The position numbers were made by a program, and so were the translations under genes. 64,000 nt of DNA. Source: Brevibacillus laterosporus. Its GTDB lineage: Bacteria; Bacillota; Bacilli; Brevibacillales; Brevibacillaceae. The number at the start of each line of letters is the position of its first letter. Position 1 is the first letter of the stretch. This document shows positions 46,187 to 54,077 of the stretch, in pieces. The notes under the pieces were generated by a model, which ran no database searches, was not told where the DNA came from, and was given only the letters and a program-made list of their open reading frames with translations. Location: the NCBI RefSeq assembly GCF_030489605.1, contig NZ_JAUKFY010000003.1, forward strand, positions 1-64,000, given 5' to 3'.

Positions 46187-46747
46187 ATGTCTCACCAGAC
46201 ACATGAGAATGTCTTTATTCATCCAACAGCAGAAGTGTCTAAGCAAGCCATTATTGGAGCTGGAACAAAAATCTGGAACAATGCACAAGTCCGAGAACAA
46301 AGTACAATCGGCAGCCAATGTATCATTAGTAAGGATGTTTACATCGATCAAGGGGTAAAAATCGGGAATAACGTCAAAATTCAGAATGGTGTTTCTGTCT
46401 ATCATGGGGTCGAGATTGAAGATAATGTATTTCTCGGACCCCATATGACATTTACGAACGATTTGTTCCCACGCGCATGCAATAGCGCTTGGAAAGTGGT
46501 ACCGACTAAAGTCGAGATAGGAGCGTCCATAGGAGCGAACGCCACAATCGTATGTGGAACAACCATCGGTGCCTATTCTATGGTAGGAGCAGGCTCTGTG
46601 GTCATCCGGGATGTAGGGGCCCATCAGCTTGTGGTAGGAAACCCCGCTCGTATGATTGGTCTTGTTTGTTATTGCGGTGAGAGAATTGAATACCACAAGC
46701 CTTGCCAGGCCTGCGGTCAAAGTATTCCAGCAGATGTGATGCCATAA
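46187..46747 (+). CDS. WbpD-like sugar N-acetyltransferase (left-handed beta helix)
   Basis: 186 residues of hexapeptide repeats: FIHPTAEVSKQAIIGAGTKI, then IGNNVKIQNGVSVYHGV, then NVFLGPHMTFTNDLFPRA, which is the conserved active-site stretch of WbpD/WlbB-type enzymes, then IGANATIVCGTTIGAYSMVG. After the helix a short tail carries CYC...CQAC, a four-cysteine cluster that may bind zinc. A GAGGGGGG site lies six bases before the ATG. It is divergent from the DegT-type aminotransferase and probably acts next in the same sugar pathway. Confidence 0.88.
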   Translation: MSHQTHENVFIHPTAEVSKQAIIGAGTKIWNNAQVREQSTIGSQCIISKDVYIDQGVKIGNNVKIQNGVSVYHGVEIEDNVFLGPHMTFTNDLFPRACNSAWKVVPTKVEIGASIGANATIVCGTTIGAYSMVGAGSVVIRDVGAHQLVVGNPARMIGLVCYCGERIEYHKPCQACGQSIPADVMP

Positions 46748-46783
46748 ATTCTTACTGGCTCACCAAGAGCTTTTGCAAGAAAC

Positions 46784-46812
46784 AAAATGGTCGATTTCTC
46801 GACCATTTTTTC
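46784..46812. terminator. Bidirectional terminator between the acetyltransferase and the flagellar operon end
   Basis: Perfect 11-base stem AAAATGGTCGA (46784-46794) with its complement (46799-46809), four-base loop, T run on the plus side and a TTTTG on the minus side. Confidence 0.9.
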
Positions 46813-46832
46813 GTGTAAAAACTAGCTATATC

Positions 46833-47201
46833 TTAATTTTTCTTGTCAAAGAAAGCTCCATAGGCAACATGAGTCGTTTCACCAGCATACTGTTTGTTTG
46901 CTACTTTCGCCTTGTTTACCTGTTGTAGCTGTTCTTCAATTTTTGCTTGTTGCTGCTTCATCAGAGAAAGGATTTCTTGATCAAGCTGATAGCTTTTCTG
47001 CAATAATTCCTTTTCCTGTGCTTGTAGGTCCATGCCTAGTGTTTGCAGTTTGCCAAGGTGCGTAATTTGCTCTTCTCGCTGTTCAAGGACGGAGTTCCAT
47101 TCATCGGGATTCGGCTCTTCATCATGCTTCAGGATTTCCATTAGTTTTTCAGTAAGGATAAGGATATTGCTCGCTACATCCATCGCAGAAACATTCGTCA
47201 T
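46833..47201 (-). CDS. fliT: FliT-like flagellar export chaperone
   Basis: 122-residue, mostly helical and charged protein at the end of flaG-fliD-fliS. In this position B. subtilis has FliT, the chaperone for the FliD cap. The sequence is weakly conserved (helices around ILTEKLMEILKHDEE and EQITHLGKLQTLGMDLQAQE), so the name rests on position, length and helical character. The ATG at 47201 overlaps the fliS stop as TAATG. A longer in-frame start lies inside fliS and is rejected. Confidence 0.65.
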   Translation of the reverse strand: MTNVSAMDVASNILILTEKLMEILKHDEEPNPDEWNSVLEQREEQITHLGKLQTLGMDLQAQEKELLQKSYQLDQEILSLMKQQQAKIEEQLQQVNKAKVANKQYAGETTHVAYGAFFDKKN

Positions 47202-47593
47202 TATATCTGATTTCCTTCTGGCTGTCTTCTCGCAATCAGCATTGCCTGTTTCCATGTATCGCGGAATTGCACAAAAAACTCTTCTACCTCCGTGATAATG
47301 GCGCCGTCTTTTTTCAAATTCGCTTCAATTGTACGATTATACATATAATCATACATCAGCATAAACTGCTCAGAAATTGGTACTTTTTGATCTAACGTAA
47401 CCATTAATTCTCGAATAATGTCCTGTACCTTAATAATGCTCTGATGAGCTTTTTGAACGTCCTGTTTCTCCAAAGCCATCTTTGCTTCTTTACTAAAACG
47501 GATGCCTCCATTGTACAGCATTAACGTAAGCTCGCCTGGCGAGGCTGTTTTCACTTGGTTCTGTTGATAGATCTGTGCAGCCGTCTGATTCAT
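47201..47593 (-). CDS. fliS: FliS: flagellin export chaperone
   Basis: 130-residue four-helix protein that binds the C-terminal helices of flagellin and keeps it monomeric for export. It also takes part with FliW and CsrA in flagellin homeostasis in Bacillus. Typical motifs are the N-terminal AAQIYQQNQVKTASPGELTLMLYNGGI and LDQKVPISEQFMLMYDYM. Its flagellin client is not encoded in this window. It is 28 bases downstream of fliD. Confidence 0.95.
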   Translation of the reverse strand: MNQTAAQIYQQNQVKTASPGELTLMLYNGGIRFSKEAKMALEKQDVQKAHQSIIKVQDIIRELMVTLDQKVPISEQFMLMYDYMYNRTIEANLKKDGAIITEVEEFFVQFRDTWKQAMLIARRQPEGNQI

Positions 47594-47621
47594 GCATTCC
47601 CCTCCTTATTCCTCAAAACCA

Positions 47622-49244
47622 CTACGCGCCGAATTTAGATAACAGGTTCGCGCCTTGGGCATTAAGCTTATTAATCGCTTGCTCCATGGCAGAGAATTTT
47701 TTCCACAGATTCGTTTCTTTATCTTTTAGTTTCTTCTCCCAAACATTAATGCGAGCGTTGATATCTCGAATATCCTTTGAAATTAGACTATTATCACTGG
47801 TTGTACCTGTCCGACCTGCTTTTTCCCCAATTTTTTTCATAGCAGCATTCGTCTGACTATAAATACGTTGAGCAAGACCTTGGGATTTAAATGCCTCGGA
47901 TCCTGAAGAAATCCCGCTACCATTTGTGAAGAGAGCAATTACTCTATCCTGATCATTCAACAAGGCATCTTTAAGCTTTTCTTCATCAATGTAGATCTTA
48001 CCGTTTTCCATGTAATCAAACTTACTGCCCAGACCATCGGATTTCTTTGGACCGATTCCAATGCTAGCAAGTGTATTTTTTGGCGGTTCTACTCCTTCTA
48101 CAGGAGAATAGAACGAGCTGCGCATCTGTGTGAGCACATTAGATAAAATACTGTCGCTTTTTAACAGACCGCTTTTCGCTTTCTCTTCCCATTTATCGAT
48201 TTGTTTTTCTTTCATTGCTTCTTTTTCTTCATCAATAAGCGGATAGAAATCACGGTACACTTTTTCTGTCAGCTTGTTATTAAATTGATCGATTACCTTG
48301 TTGTAGGAATCGACGAACTCTTTGATAGCAGTCATAACTGACTCCGTATCTTTGGCTGTAGTAATGACTACTTTTTTATCACCGACACCGATATTATCTT
48401 TAAAAGTAAAGCTCATACCATCAAAATCAAGTGTGTTTTTGGAATCTAGAGCAAATTCAATACCATTTACAGTTGCTTTTCCGGCTTGTTTTACGATGCC
48501 TTTAAAATCTTGTGCACCTGTAAATCCTGTCTTCGTATAATTGGATTCAGGTGTTCCTGTAGAATCAACTTTAGTAAAGTTTTGTTTTATCTCGCCAGCA
48601 GTAATATTAAGCTTATTACCTCCACCGCTAGTTGTAATTTTAATAGCAGATTCCTGAGCAGTATTTTCCTCAGTCGGCGGTACCTGAGATGTGAAAACGA
48701 TAGATTTGTCCGTATTAGAATAAAAAGCTTTAACGCCAGTCTTACTGGACTCACTGTTAATTTTATTTAAAACCGACTCAATTGTGTCTTTTTCTCCTAC
48801 TGAAATGGTGACTTCATCTGAGCCAGCATTGCCCTTCAGTGTAAAATCAAAGGAACTATTTATTTCTGTATTACTATCCTTGATGTCATCGCTAACCTTA
48901 AACTTCACGGAAACACCAGTACCTGGTTTCGCAAGCTGAACATTAGATACATCGTACTGGGTTGTAGAATTCTTCTTTGTAATACTTGCTGTTACTTTAG
49001 CGTCATCGGAAGAAGATACTTTTTGCTTTGTAAAATCTGAAGTCAGACGCAATTTACTTACTTTATTATTTAGATCTAGCAATAATGCGTTTTGCTCACG
49101 ATAGCTGTCGCGCTTCCATTCTTCTTTTTGACGCTTACGAAGCAATTTCTCCATTGGAGATCTTTCTGCTTTCATTAATTTTTGAATCATTGTTTCAGTA
49201 TCAATACCTGAAGCTATACCAGATAATCTCAAAGGACCTGCCAT
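47622..49244 (-). CDS. fliD: FliD: flagellar filament cap
   Basis: 540-residue hook-associated protein 2 that caps the filament and helps flagellin fold at the tip. The N-terminal D0 region MAGPLRLSGIASGIDTETM is canonical, with helical LMKAERSPMEKLLRKRQKEEWKRD. A variable middle (about 90-330) is rich in Thr, Ser and Lys. The C-terminal helical region (AINKLNAQGANLLSKFGA) forms the other half of D0. It lies in the flaG-fliD-fliS-fliT unit behind a sigma-D-type promoter. Confidence 0.95.
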   Translation of the reverse strand: MAGPLRLSGIASGIDTETMIQKLMKAERSPMEKLLRKRQKEEWKRDSYREQNALLLDLNNKVSKLRLTSDFTKQKVSSSDDAKVTASITKKNSTTQYDVSNVQLAKPGTGVSVKFKVSDDIKDSNTEINSSFDFTLKGNAGSDEVTISVGEKDTIESVLNKINSESSKTGVKAFYSNTDKSIVFTSQVPPTEENTAQESAIKITTSGGGNKLNITAGEIKQNFTKVDSTGTPESNYTKTGFTGAQDFKGIVKQAGKATVNGIEFALDSKNTLDFDGMSFTFKDNIGVGDKKVVITTAKDTESVMTAIKEFVDSYNKVIDQFNNKLTEKVYRDFYPLIDEEKEAMKEKQIDKWEEKAKSGLLKSDSILSNVLTQMRSSFYSPVEGVEPPKNTLASIGIGPKKSDGLGSKFDYMENGKIYIDEEKLKDALLNDQDRVIALFTNGSGISSGSEAFKSQGLAQRIYSQTNAAMKKIGEKAGRTGTTSDNSLISKDIRDINARINVWEKKLKDKETNLWKKFSAMEQAINKLNAQGANLLSKFGA

Positions 49245-49256
49245 TTTGAACCCCTC

Positions 49257-49613
49257 CTAAATTTTTCGATCAACCATAATTCCAATTAGTTCGTACATTT
49301 GGGCAACTGTATCCATCATCTTTTTAGATGGGATCTCTCTGACGACTTCATCCGTCTGATTGTCAATCACCTGTACATAGTACTCACCTAATTTTTCATG
49401 TAGATTGAATTTTAAATGTGTTTCTTTAGCTTGCATAAATTTATTTAAAGCTGATATTTCCTTTTGTAATTCTTTTTGAAAAGCATCCTTATGCTCAATA
49501 GCTTGCACCACATCTTTTTCTGTCGAAGGCTTCGGTTTTATAGTAGCATCTAATGGTGGCTTGGTTAGCTCTTGAGGATTCGAACCTGCATTTCCATTTT
49601 GACGAATTTCCAC
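49257..49613 (-). CDS. flaG: FlaG (YvyC) family protein
   Basis: 118-residue protein. After a disordered Pro/Lys-rich N-terminal half, the FlaG domain (about 60-118) shows KFNLHEKLGEYYVQVIDNQTDEVVREIPSKKMMD. FlaG affects filament length in some bacteria; its mechanism is poorly known. It is the first gene of the flaG-fliD-fliS-fliT unit and lies where hag would normally precede it. Confidence 0.92.
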   Translation of the reverse strand: MEIRQNGNAGSNPQELTKPPLDATIKPKPSTEKDVVQAIEHKDAFQKELQKEISALNKFMQAKETHLKFNLHEKLGEYYVQVIDNQTDEVVREIPSKKMMDTVAQMYELIGIMVDRKI

Positions 49614-49648
49614 AGTAATCCCTCCGTCATCTTCATCTTCTATCTAAA

Positions 49649-49676
49649 GTATCGGCATATTGCTGGTAGAAATTGA
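49649..49676 (-). promoter_or_regulatory. Sigma-D-type promoter for flaG-fliD-fliS-fliT
   Basis: Minus-strand TCAA (49673-49676), 16-base spacer, GCCGATAC (49649-49656), against consensus TAAA-N14-16-GCCGATAT. It lies 36 bases before flaG. Confidence 0.7.
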
Positions 49677-49703
49677 GCGGTAGCGCTCTTTTCCTCATTA
49701 AAA

Positions 49704-49739
49704 TAAAAAAAGAGACCCCATCAAATCAGGGGCCTCTTT
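49704..49739 (-). terminator. Terminator after fliB
   Basis: 11-base stem with one mismatch (49709-49719 with 49729-49739), T run on the minus strand. It insulates fliB from the flaG promoter. Confidence 0.82.
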
Positions 49740-49850
49740 CGTTCAGGTAGTTATGGTTGTTAAAATAATAACGAACAGCCATTGAGCAAACTGATTGGTT
49801 TCTACTATTTGGATAGAGCTACAGCTCTGTATGACTTTTGATTCTATGTT

Positions 49851-51095
49851 TTAATTTTTGATTAAAATGGACATATACCCCATTGTTGTGAACCCATTTT
49901 CCTCCAACAAGCCTTTCATTTTCGTTAAATAGGATTGATTATGCTCGACAGCTCGTCCAAATGATTGAATAAGCTTCACAACATGGTCTGTAGAAAACGC
50001 TGTTTTATGGTGTCTGGCCATTCCAATTAACTGTAATTTAATCAATGCATAACGAATAACGAGCATAACATATTCTTCAAAAATATCCTTATCAAGAGCA
50101 GATGGAAAGAGCTTGGAAAACACATGATTTACCAAATAATTTTCTAAAATATACTCATGATTCTGCATGAATGGTTGGTAGTGGTTTTCATACGCATCTA
50201 CATACCTAGAAAGGGTACCTTCCTCTTCTATACCCTCCAAATGCTCAAGTCCCAGCAAGCACTCCGTATAACACTCTGTATAGCGGCCATGAACTCCGCC
50301 TTGGAAGAAACGCTGATCCGTTAACTTTTTTAACAATTTCATTTGAATGGTATGGTTAACAGGCACATCGGCAAACATTTGATCAATGGTACCGCTTTGC
50401 AGCATATTAGTATAGGAGCCTATAAGCTGTAAAACTTGATCTACCTCAGAATTGTTCACATATTCTTGAACCTTTTGAAAGAATAACCCTAAAAATAGTA
50501 AGCGATCCTCAAACTTATATTGTCGGTATTGCAAGACTTGAATCGTAAAAATTCGCAGTTCCCAGAAGTATTTTTGGAGTTTCTTCCCTTTTATTTGCTT
50601 GGAGGTATTAATATGGCCAGAGAAGTGCAAACCTGTCTCAACACTCTCTAATTGCTCTTGAAATCCAATTCCTTCTGGGTTAAGAAGTGCTAATCTCGCT
50701 ATTTCTGGGCAGGAGATGGTTGCAGCTCGCTCGACAACATCATTCACATTATTCCAAGTGCGAGGGTAGGTTTTACAGGTGTTACAGAGATAATCTTCCC
50801 CTTTTTTTAGTTGAATGCTACATAATTTCTGTTCGTTCAGAAACACACAGCTATTTGAAGAATCCATCATAATTTTGGCATAATTACTCGATGAGGCCTT
50901 AGAGCGAACCCGTTTTATATTCCGATCTATAATTGGTGACAATTCTTCATCTTTCAAACGCTTATATTTCTTGTACGTATCCTGGTCAACTGTGACCTTC
51001 CATCCAGCGCAACAGGTATCCTCGCACTCTGAACCGATGCATTGGAATGATAGCATATACTCCGGCACAAGCGTTTTCTTAGTTGTTGTCGACAT
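49851..51095 (-). CDS. fliB: FliB-type flagellin lysine N-methylase
   Basis: 414 residues. The N-terminal cysteine-rich part has CIGSECEDTCCAGWKV (Cys19, 24, 28, 29) and a second group CVFLNEQKLC...CNTCKTYPR (Cys83, 92, 104, 107), the layout of FliB/YkgJ-type proteins with a metal or Fe-S cluster. The rest (about 120-414) is helical with LRIFTIQVLQYRQYKFEDR. In Salmonella FliB methylates surface lysines of flagellin. Its place between csrA and flaG, behind a sigma-D-type promoter, supports the same role. The catalytic details are not inferable from sequence alone. Confidence 0.85.
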   Translation of the reverse strand: MSTTTKKTLVPEYMLSFQCIGSECEDTCCAGWKVTVDQDTYKKYKRLKDEELSPIIDRNIKRVRSKASSSNYAKIMMDSSNSCVFLNEQKLCSIQLKKGEDYLCNTCKTYPRTWNNVNDVVERAATISCPEIARLALLNPEGIGFQEQLESVETGLHFSGHINTSKQIKGKKLQKYFWELRIFTIQVLQYRQYKFEDRLLFLGLFFQKVQEYVNNSEVDQVLQLIGSYTNMLQSGTIDQMFADVPVNHTIQMKLLKKLTDQRFFQGGVHGRYTECYTECLLGLEHLEGIEEEGTLSRYVDAYENHYQPFMQNHEYILENYLVNHVFSKLFPSALDKDIFEEYVMLVIRYALIKLQLIGMARHHKTAFSTDHVVKLIQSFGRAVEHNQSYLTKMKGLLEENGFTTMGYMSILIKN

Positions 51096-51150
51096 TTGCA
51101 GATTCCCCCATATTCCTTACTTTTTTTATCAAAATTTGTTAAAAGACATA

Positions 51151-51522
51151 CTATGAGAGTACGTGAGGGACTACATAACTTGTCATTTCCTCTTGCCACT
51201 CTTTTTGTAATGGGATCATTTGGGACGATAATACTTGAATTGCCAGCACCTGATCCGATTGTTCAAAAGCACCTACCAACTTCTCTAGTATTTCAGTTCT
51301 GAATTTTGTTAACTCTTCCAGACGGTTGTCACTTAGAAGAAAAGATGAAATCATCCCTGTTGACTTTTCTAATTGATTGCATGCATCAGCGATATCTGCC
51401 ATTAAATAGGCCATTTCATGGATCTGATTCTGATGCAGGCGCTCATGTAGTAATTCGATTGCCTCTCCACAAGTCGTTGACAGTCCAATCATTCCTCGCA
51501 TAACATCCCAATATTTTTCCAT
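51151..51522 (-). CDS. Unrecognised helical protein encoded with fliB
   Basis: About 123 residues, cytoplasmic, no TM segment or signal peptide. It looks all-helical, with heptad-like stretches (LSTTCGEAIELLHERLHQNQ, MAYLMADIADACNQLEKS, LTKFRTEILEKLVGAFEQSD). I do not recognise a family. It is the first gene behind the sigma-D-type site at 51626-51651 and lies 55 bases before fliB, so it is probably a late flagellar protein, perhaps a chaperone or methylation partner (inference). The start is an ATG at 51522 or a TTG at 51531; AAAGGA spacing favours the TTG, codon type the ATG. Confidence 0.7.
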   Translation of the reverse strand: MEKYWDVMRGMIGLSTTCGEAIELLHERLHQNQIHEMAYLMADIADACNQLEKSTGMISSFLLSDNRLEELTKFRTEILEKLVGAFEQSDQVLAIQVLSSQMIPLQKEWQEEMTSYVVPHVLS

Positions 51523-51625
51523 GATAATCAAATATTTCCTTTCCAAGACAATAATTCATTGATGGCTCAGCTCAGCAAATTTCTAATCGCATGTAACATT
51601 ATCTTACTAACTTCTCATACTACAT

Positions 51626-51651
51626 ATATCGGTAATTCGTTATACCTTTCA
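51626..51651 (-). promoter_or_regulatory. Sigma-D-type promoter for the X-fliB unit
   Basis: Minus-strand TGAA (51648-51651), 14-base spacer, ACCGATAT (51626-51633); consensus is TAAA-N14-16-GCCGATAT, so each element has one mismatch. About 100 bases of leader follow. Confidence 0.7.
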
Positions 51652-51703
51652 TAGCATTTTTAACAAAACTATTTATTTACAAATAAAAGGAACAAAAAAT
51701 GGC

Positions 51704-51742
51704 CAAAAAAAAAACTTGAAGCTTATTTATCTTCAAGTTTTT
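51704..51742 (-). terminator. Terminator overlapping the end of csrA
   Basis: The stem AAACTTGAAG/CTTCAAGTTT uses the last csrA codons (KLEDK) as its left arm and is followed on the minus strand by ten T. It ends the fliW-csrA transcript before the X-fliB unit. Confidence 0.85.
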
Positions 51743-51968
51743 TTTCAGTTCCTAACCATTGGGCTAGTTGGGCCCAATCTACTTTTGTTTGTACAGCTAA
51801 TTGATTCTCTTCTTGAATGGCCACGTATACTTCTTTTCGATGAACGTTAATATCGCGTGGAGCCGAAATGCCGATACGGACAAAGTCTTTCTCAACTGCA
51901 ATCACTTTTATCTCTATCTGATCGCCAATCATGATGGACTCATTTTTTTTACGCGCTAATACCAACAA
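51723..51968 (-). CDS. csrA: CsrA: translational repressor
   Basis: 81-residue RNA-binding dimer. The N terminus [22 protein letters not shown] and the conserved [16 protein letters not shown] are intact. In B. subtilis CsrA blocks translation of hag mRNA until FliW removes it. Here it keeps its partner FliW directly upstream, but hag does not follow. The C-terminal extension (about 60-81, [23 protein letters not shown]) is typical of Gram-positive CsrA that binds FliW. Confidence 0.96.
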   Translation of the reverse strand: MLVLARKKNESIMIGDQIEIKVIAVEKDFVRIGISAPRDINVHRKEVYVAIQEENQLAVQTKVDWAQLAQWLGTEKKLEDK

Positions 51969-51978
51969 TATTTATCAC

Positions 51979-52398
51979 CTACTTTGTCACTGGCTTCTCT
52001 TTTTGTAAAAGGAGGGGCTGCCGCAAATTGTAATGATCTCCTTGAAGAATAAATTGTGTAGCTTTTCTGTTTTCCACATTAATGACAAGAGGTGATTTCA
52101 AATTAACTGTGATTTGGTCTTTTCCTCGTATTGTCATGACTGACAAAATCACCACCTGAGATTCTTCCGTAATCTCCAAGGCTTCTCTCACCGAACGAGG
52201 CAGATCAAATTCATAATCCTTAAAGAAAAGAAACGGATCTACCACCCAAAAACTAATTCCCTGTTCTTCCAATGACTGAAGAGACAAAAAAGGCATTTCT
52301 GGATTTTCTTGCACTAATTGATACTCATGCAAATTCGAAAAACCAATCATACCCTCTACAATATAAAGTTTTCCCATTTTTTTCTGTTGATACATCAT
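51979..52398 (-). CDS. fliW: FliW: flagellar assembly factor, CsrA antagonist
   Basis: 139-residue beta-barrel protein that binds either flagellin or CsrA and so couples flagellin level to hag translation. Characteristic are IVEGMIGFSNLHEYQLVQ and FLSLQSLEEQGISFWVVDPFLFFKDYEF, and the later TVNLKSPLVINVENRKATQFIL. It starts at the ATG pair after AGAGGTG, lies 13 bases after yviE and 10 before csrA, the usual order. Confidence 0.95.
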   Translation of the reverse strand: MMYQQKKMGKLYIVEGMIGFSNLHEYQLVQENPEMPFLSLQSLEEQGISFWVVDPFLFFKDYEFDLPRSVREALEITEESQVVILSVMTIRGKDQITVNLKSPLVINVENRKATQFILQGDHYNLRQPLLLQKEKPVTK

Positions 52399-52411
52399 CA
52401 GACAACACCTC

Positions 52412-52990
52412 TTATCTAGCTACGTCCACATTTAAACCTACGACTTCGATATCCAGCCGATTCCACTGTTTTACGTACGCCTCTACCTTGGCAGGCGTAT
52501 ATTTGTGAACAGGTGGATTGACGGTTGTCTCAATTTTTGCCCCTCTTGGTGTAAATTTAATCTCTACCGGCTTGGCTTCATAACGTATCTCAACACCATC
52601 ACCAATTAGAGAACCCGCAGCTACGACTCCTTCACCTGAAAACATGATACTTTTTTCAAAAGCGATATCAGCGATGGCGTTACCTCCGCGTTCAAAAGCA
52701 CGCAGTTGATCTCCTTCAACTCCAGCTTGCTCAATCGCTTCCATTACTTTGTTATAGCCATACTCGGCATTATCACTAGATCGCCGCAGCGGACCTCTCA
52801 TATCGATATTTTCACGTGCTTCATTGGCATCAATCTGCAATTCCCCTTGAGGCTGGCGAATTTCAAGAATAGCCGCTTCCTGTTTTATTTCCATACTTGC
52901 TCTTGGCTGCTCAATCTCTTGCTCCCCACGCGGACTTCGCAAGTTTAGCAAGAGAGGAGTAGATCTCATGGATAAAGAAGCTAGTTGCAT
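52412..52990 (-). CDS. yviE: YviE (DUF6470) family protein
   Basis: 192-residue protein of unknown function found between flgL and fliW in Bacillus relatives. It has LRSPRGEQEIEQPRASMEIKQ, a short beta-type N-terminal repeat (IEQPRASMEIKQEA, LEIRQPQGELQID), a helical middle and a C-terminal ITIKFTPRG-like beta part (VEIKFTPRGAKIETTVN). No signal peptide or membrane segment is seen. Its synteny suggests a role in late flagellar assembly; no mechanism is known to me. Confidence 0.85.
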   Translation of the reverse strand: MQLASLSMRSTPLLLNLRSPRGEQEIEQPRASMEIKQEAAILEIRQPQGELQIDANEARENIDMRGPLRRSSDNAEYGYNKVMEAIEQAGVEGDQLRAFERGGNAIADIAFEKSIMFSGEGVVAAGSLIGDGVEIRYEAKPVEIKFTPRGAKIETTVNPPVHKYTPAKVEAYVKQWNRLDIEVVGLNVDVAR

Positions 52991-53011
52991 TCTACTACTC
53001 CCCTTCCGCCT

Positions 53012-53920
53012 TTATCTTAGAAAATCAAGTAATGATGGTTGAATAATTCGTGCACCTGCTCCTAAAGCAGCTCGGTGTACATTTTCTTGCATTTTTAAGT
53101 TCGTAATTACTTCTGCCTCATCTGCATCTTCATTACTAGACATCATGGAAGTAATGCTGACACTATCAGCATCAAGTCGATCAGTCATTAATTCTAGGCG
53201 ATTAGAACGCGCCCCTAAAGCAGCTCGCTCTAACAGCAAGTTATTAATGTGATTGTCCATTCTATCTAAATAATCCGCTGCAGATTTCCCTGCGTTTAGA
53301 TCTCCTACGATGTCTTCTAAGGTTTTAAAGATATTTTCACCTGCTGGCGAATCAAAAATGTTTTTCCCACTTATGTTTACTTGGAAGAAGACTCCTTGAC
53401 TCATTTCCATTTCTACTTTGCCTTCGTTGGATGTAAAAACGAACTCTTCTTTACCAGTACCAGGTTGCTTTTTAATTTCAAACGGCGGCTTATTATTATT
53501 GTCGCCCCCGTAAATATACTTCCCATTCACGGTCTGGTTAGCCAAATCACCCAAATGTTTTTTTAATTCGTCAATCTCAGCAGCAATACTCTTTGTTTCT
53601 TCTTTTGAATACGTGCCATTACCTGAACCAGTTAATAGATCACGAATCCGGCCAAATACTTTTCCAACCTCGTCCATAGATGTATCATAAGATTCCATCC
53701 ATGTTTTGGCTTGTCCAGCATTGCGCAGAAATTGCTCATTTTCCACTAGAGAAGTTCGATAATACATCCCTCTAGCGGCAACAATTGGATCATCAGACGG
53801 ACGGGACACTAGTTTCCCTGTAGAAAGTTGCTGATAAGATTTACTCATCCGTCCCATGGAGTTATTAATATTGCGTACCATGTTGTTACTCATCATACCT
53901 TGTGTAATACGTACTGCCAT
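53012..53920 (-). CDS. flgL: FlgL: hook-filament junction protein (HAP3)
   Basis: 302 residues; links the hook via FlgK to the filament. The flagellin-like N-terminal helix (MAVRITQGMMSNNMVRNINNSMGRMSKSYQQLSTGKLVSRPSDDP) and the C-terminal helix (AVITNLKMQENVHRAALGAGARIIQPSLLDFLR) are intact around a short central domain. It is shorter than true flagellin in its central part and keeps FlgL features. A strong terminator lies between flgK and flgL, so it may need its own promoter or readthrough. Confidence 0.95.
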   Translation of the reverse strand: MAVRITQGMMSNNMVRNINNSMGRMSKSYQQLSTGKLVSRPSDDPIVAARGMYYRTSLVENEQFLRNAGQAKTWMESYDTSMDEVGKVFGRIRDLLTGSGNGTYSKEETKSIAAEIDELKKHLGDLANQTVNGKYIYGGDNNNKPPFEIKKQPGTGKEEFVFTSNEGKVEMEMSQGVFFQVNISGKNIFDSPAGENIFKTLEDIVGDLNAGKSAADYLDRMDNHINNLLLERAALGARSNRLELMTDRLDADSVSITSMMSSNEDADEAEVITNLKMQENVHRAALGAGARIIQPSLLDFLR

Positions 53921-54034
53921 TTGGTTAGCCTCCTTGTACAGTGTCTAGCTTAATTTTTATTATTTCGTAATGCTCCCGTGTGTTAGAACCAAAAGCTATT
54001 CCTTTTAATCTCTTCCTGTTTTACAAAATACCGT

Positions 54035-54067
54035 TTTAAAAAAAGCGTCGCAACTTACGACGCTTTT
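54035..54067 (-). terminator. Terminator between flgK and flgL
   Basis: Perfect 10-base stem AAAAGCGTCG/CGACGCTTTT (54041-54050 with 54058-54067), seven-base loop, seven T on the minus strand. It lies 11 bases after the flgK stop, inside what is usually one operon. Confidence 0.88.
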
Positions 54068-54077
54068 CTCAAGTAAC

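Noticed and set aside
46079-46720. Long minus-strand open frame opposite the WbpD-like acetyltransferase
   Set aside because: It has no ribosome binding site or family likeness and is the antisense shadow of a well-supported plus-strand gene.
53012-53920. Considered whether this could be flagellin, since hag is missing
   Set aside because: Length, position after flgK and the N-terminal QGMMSNNMVRNINNSM motif fit FlgL; it lacks the typical flagellin N-terminal signature.
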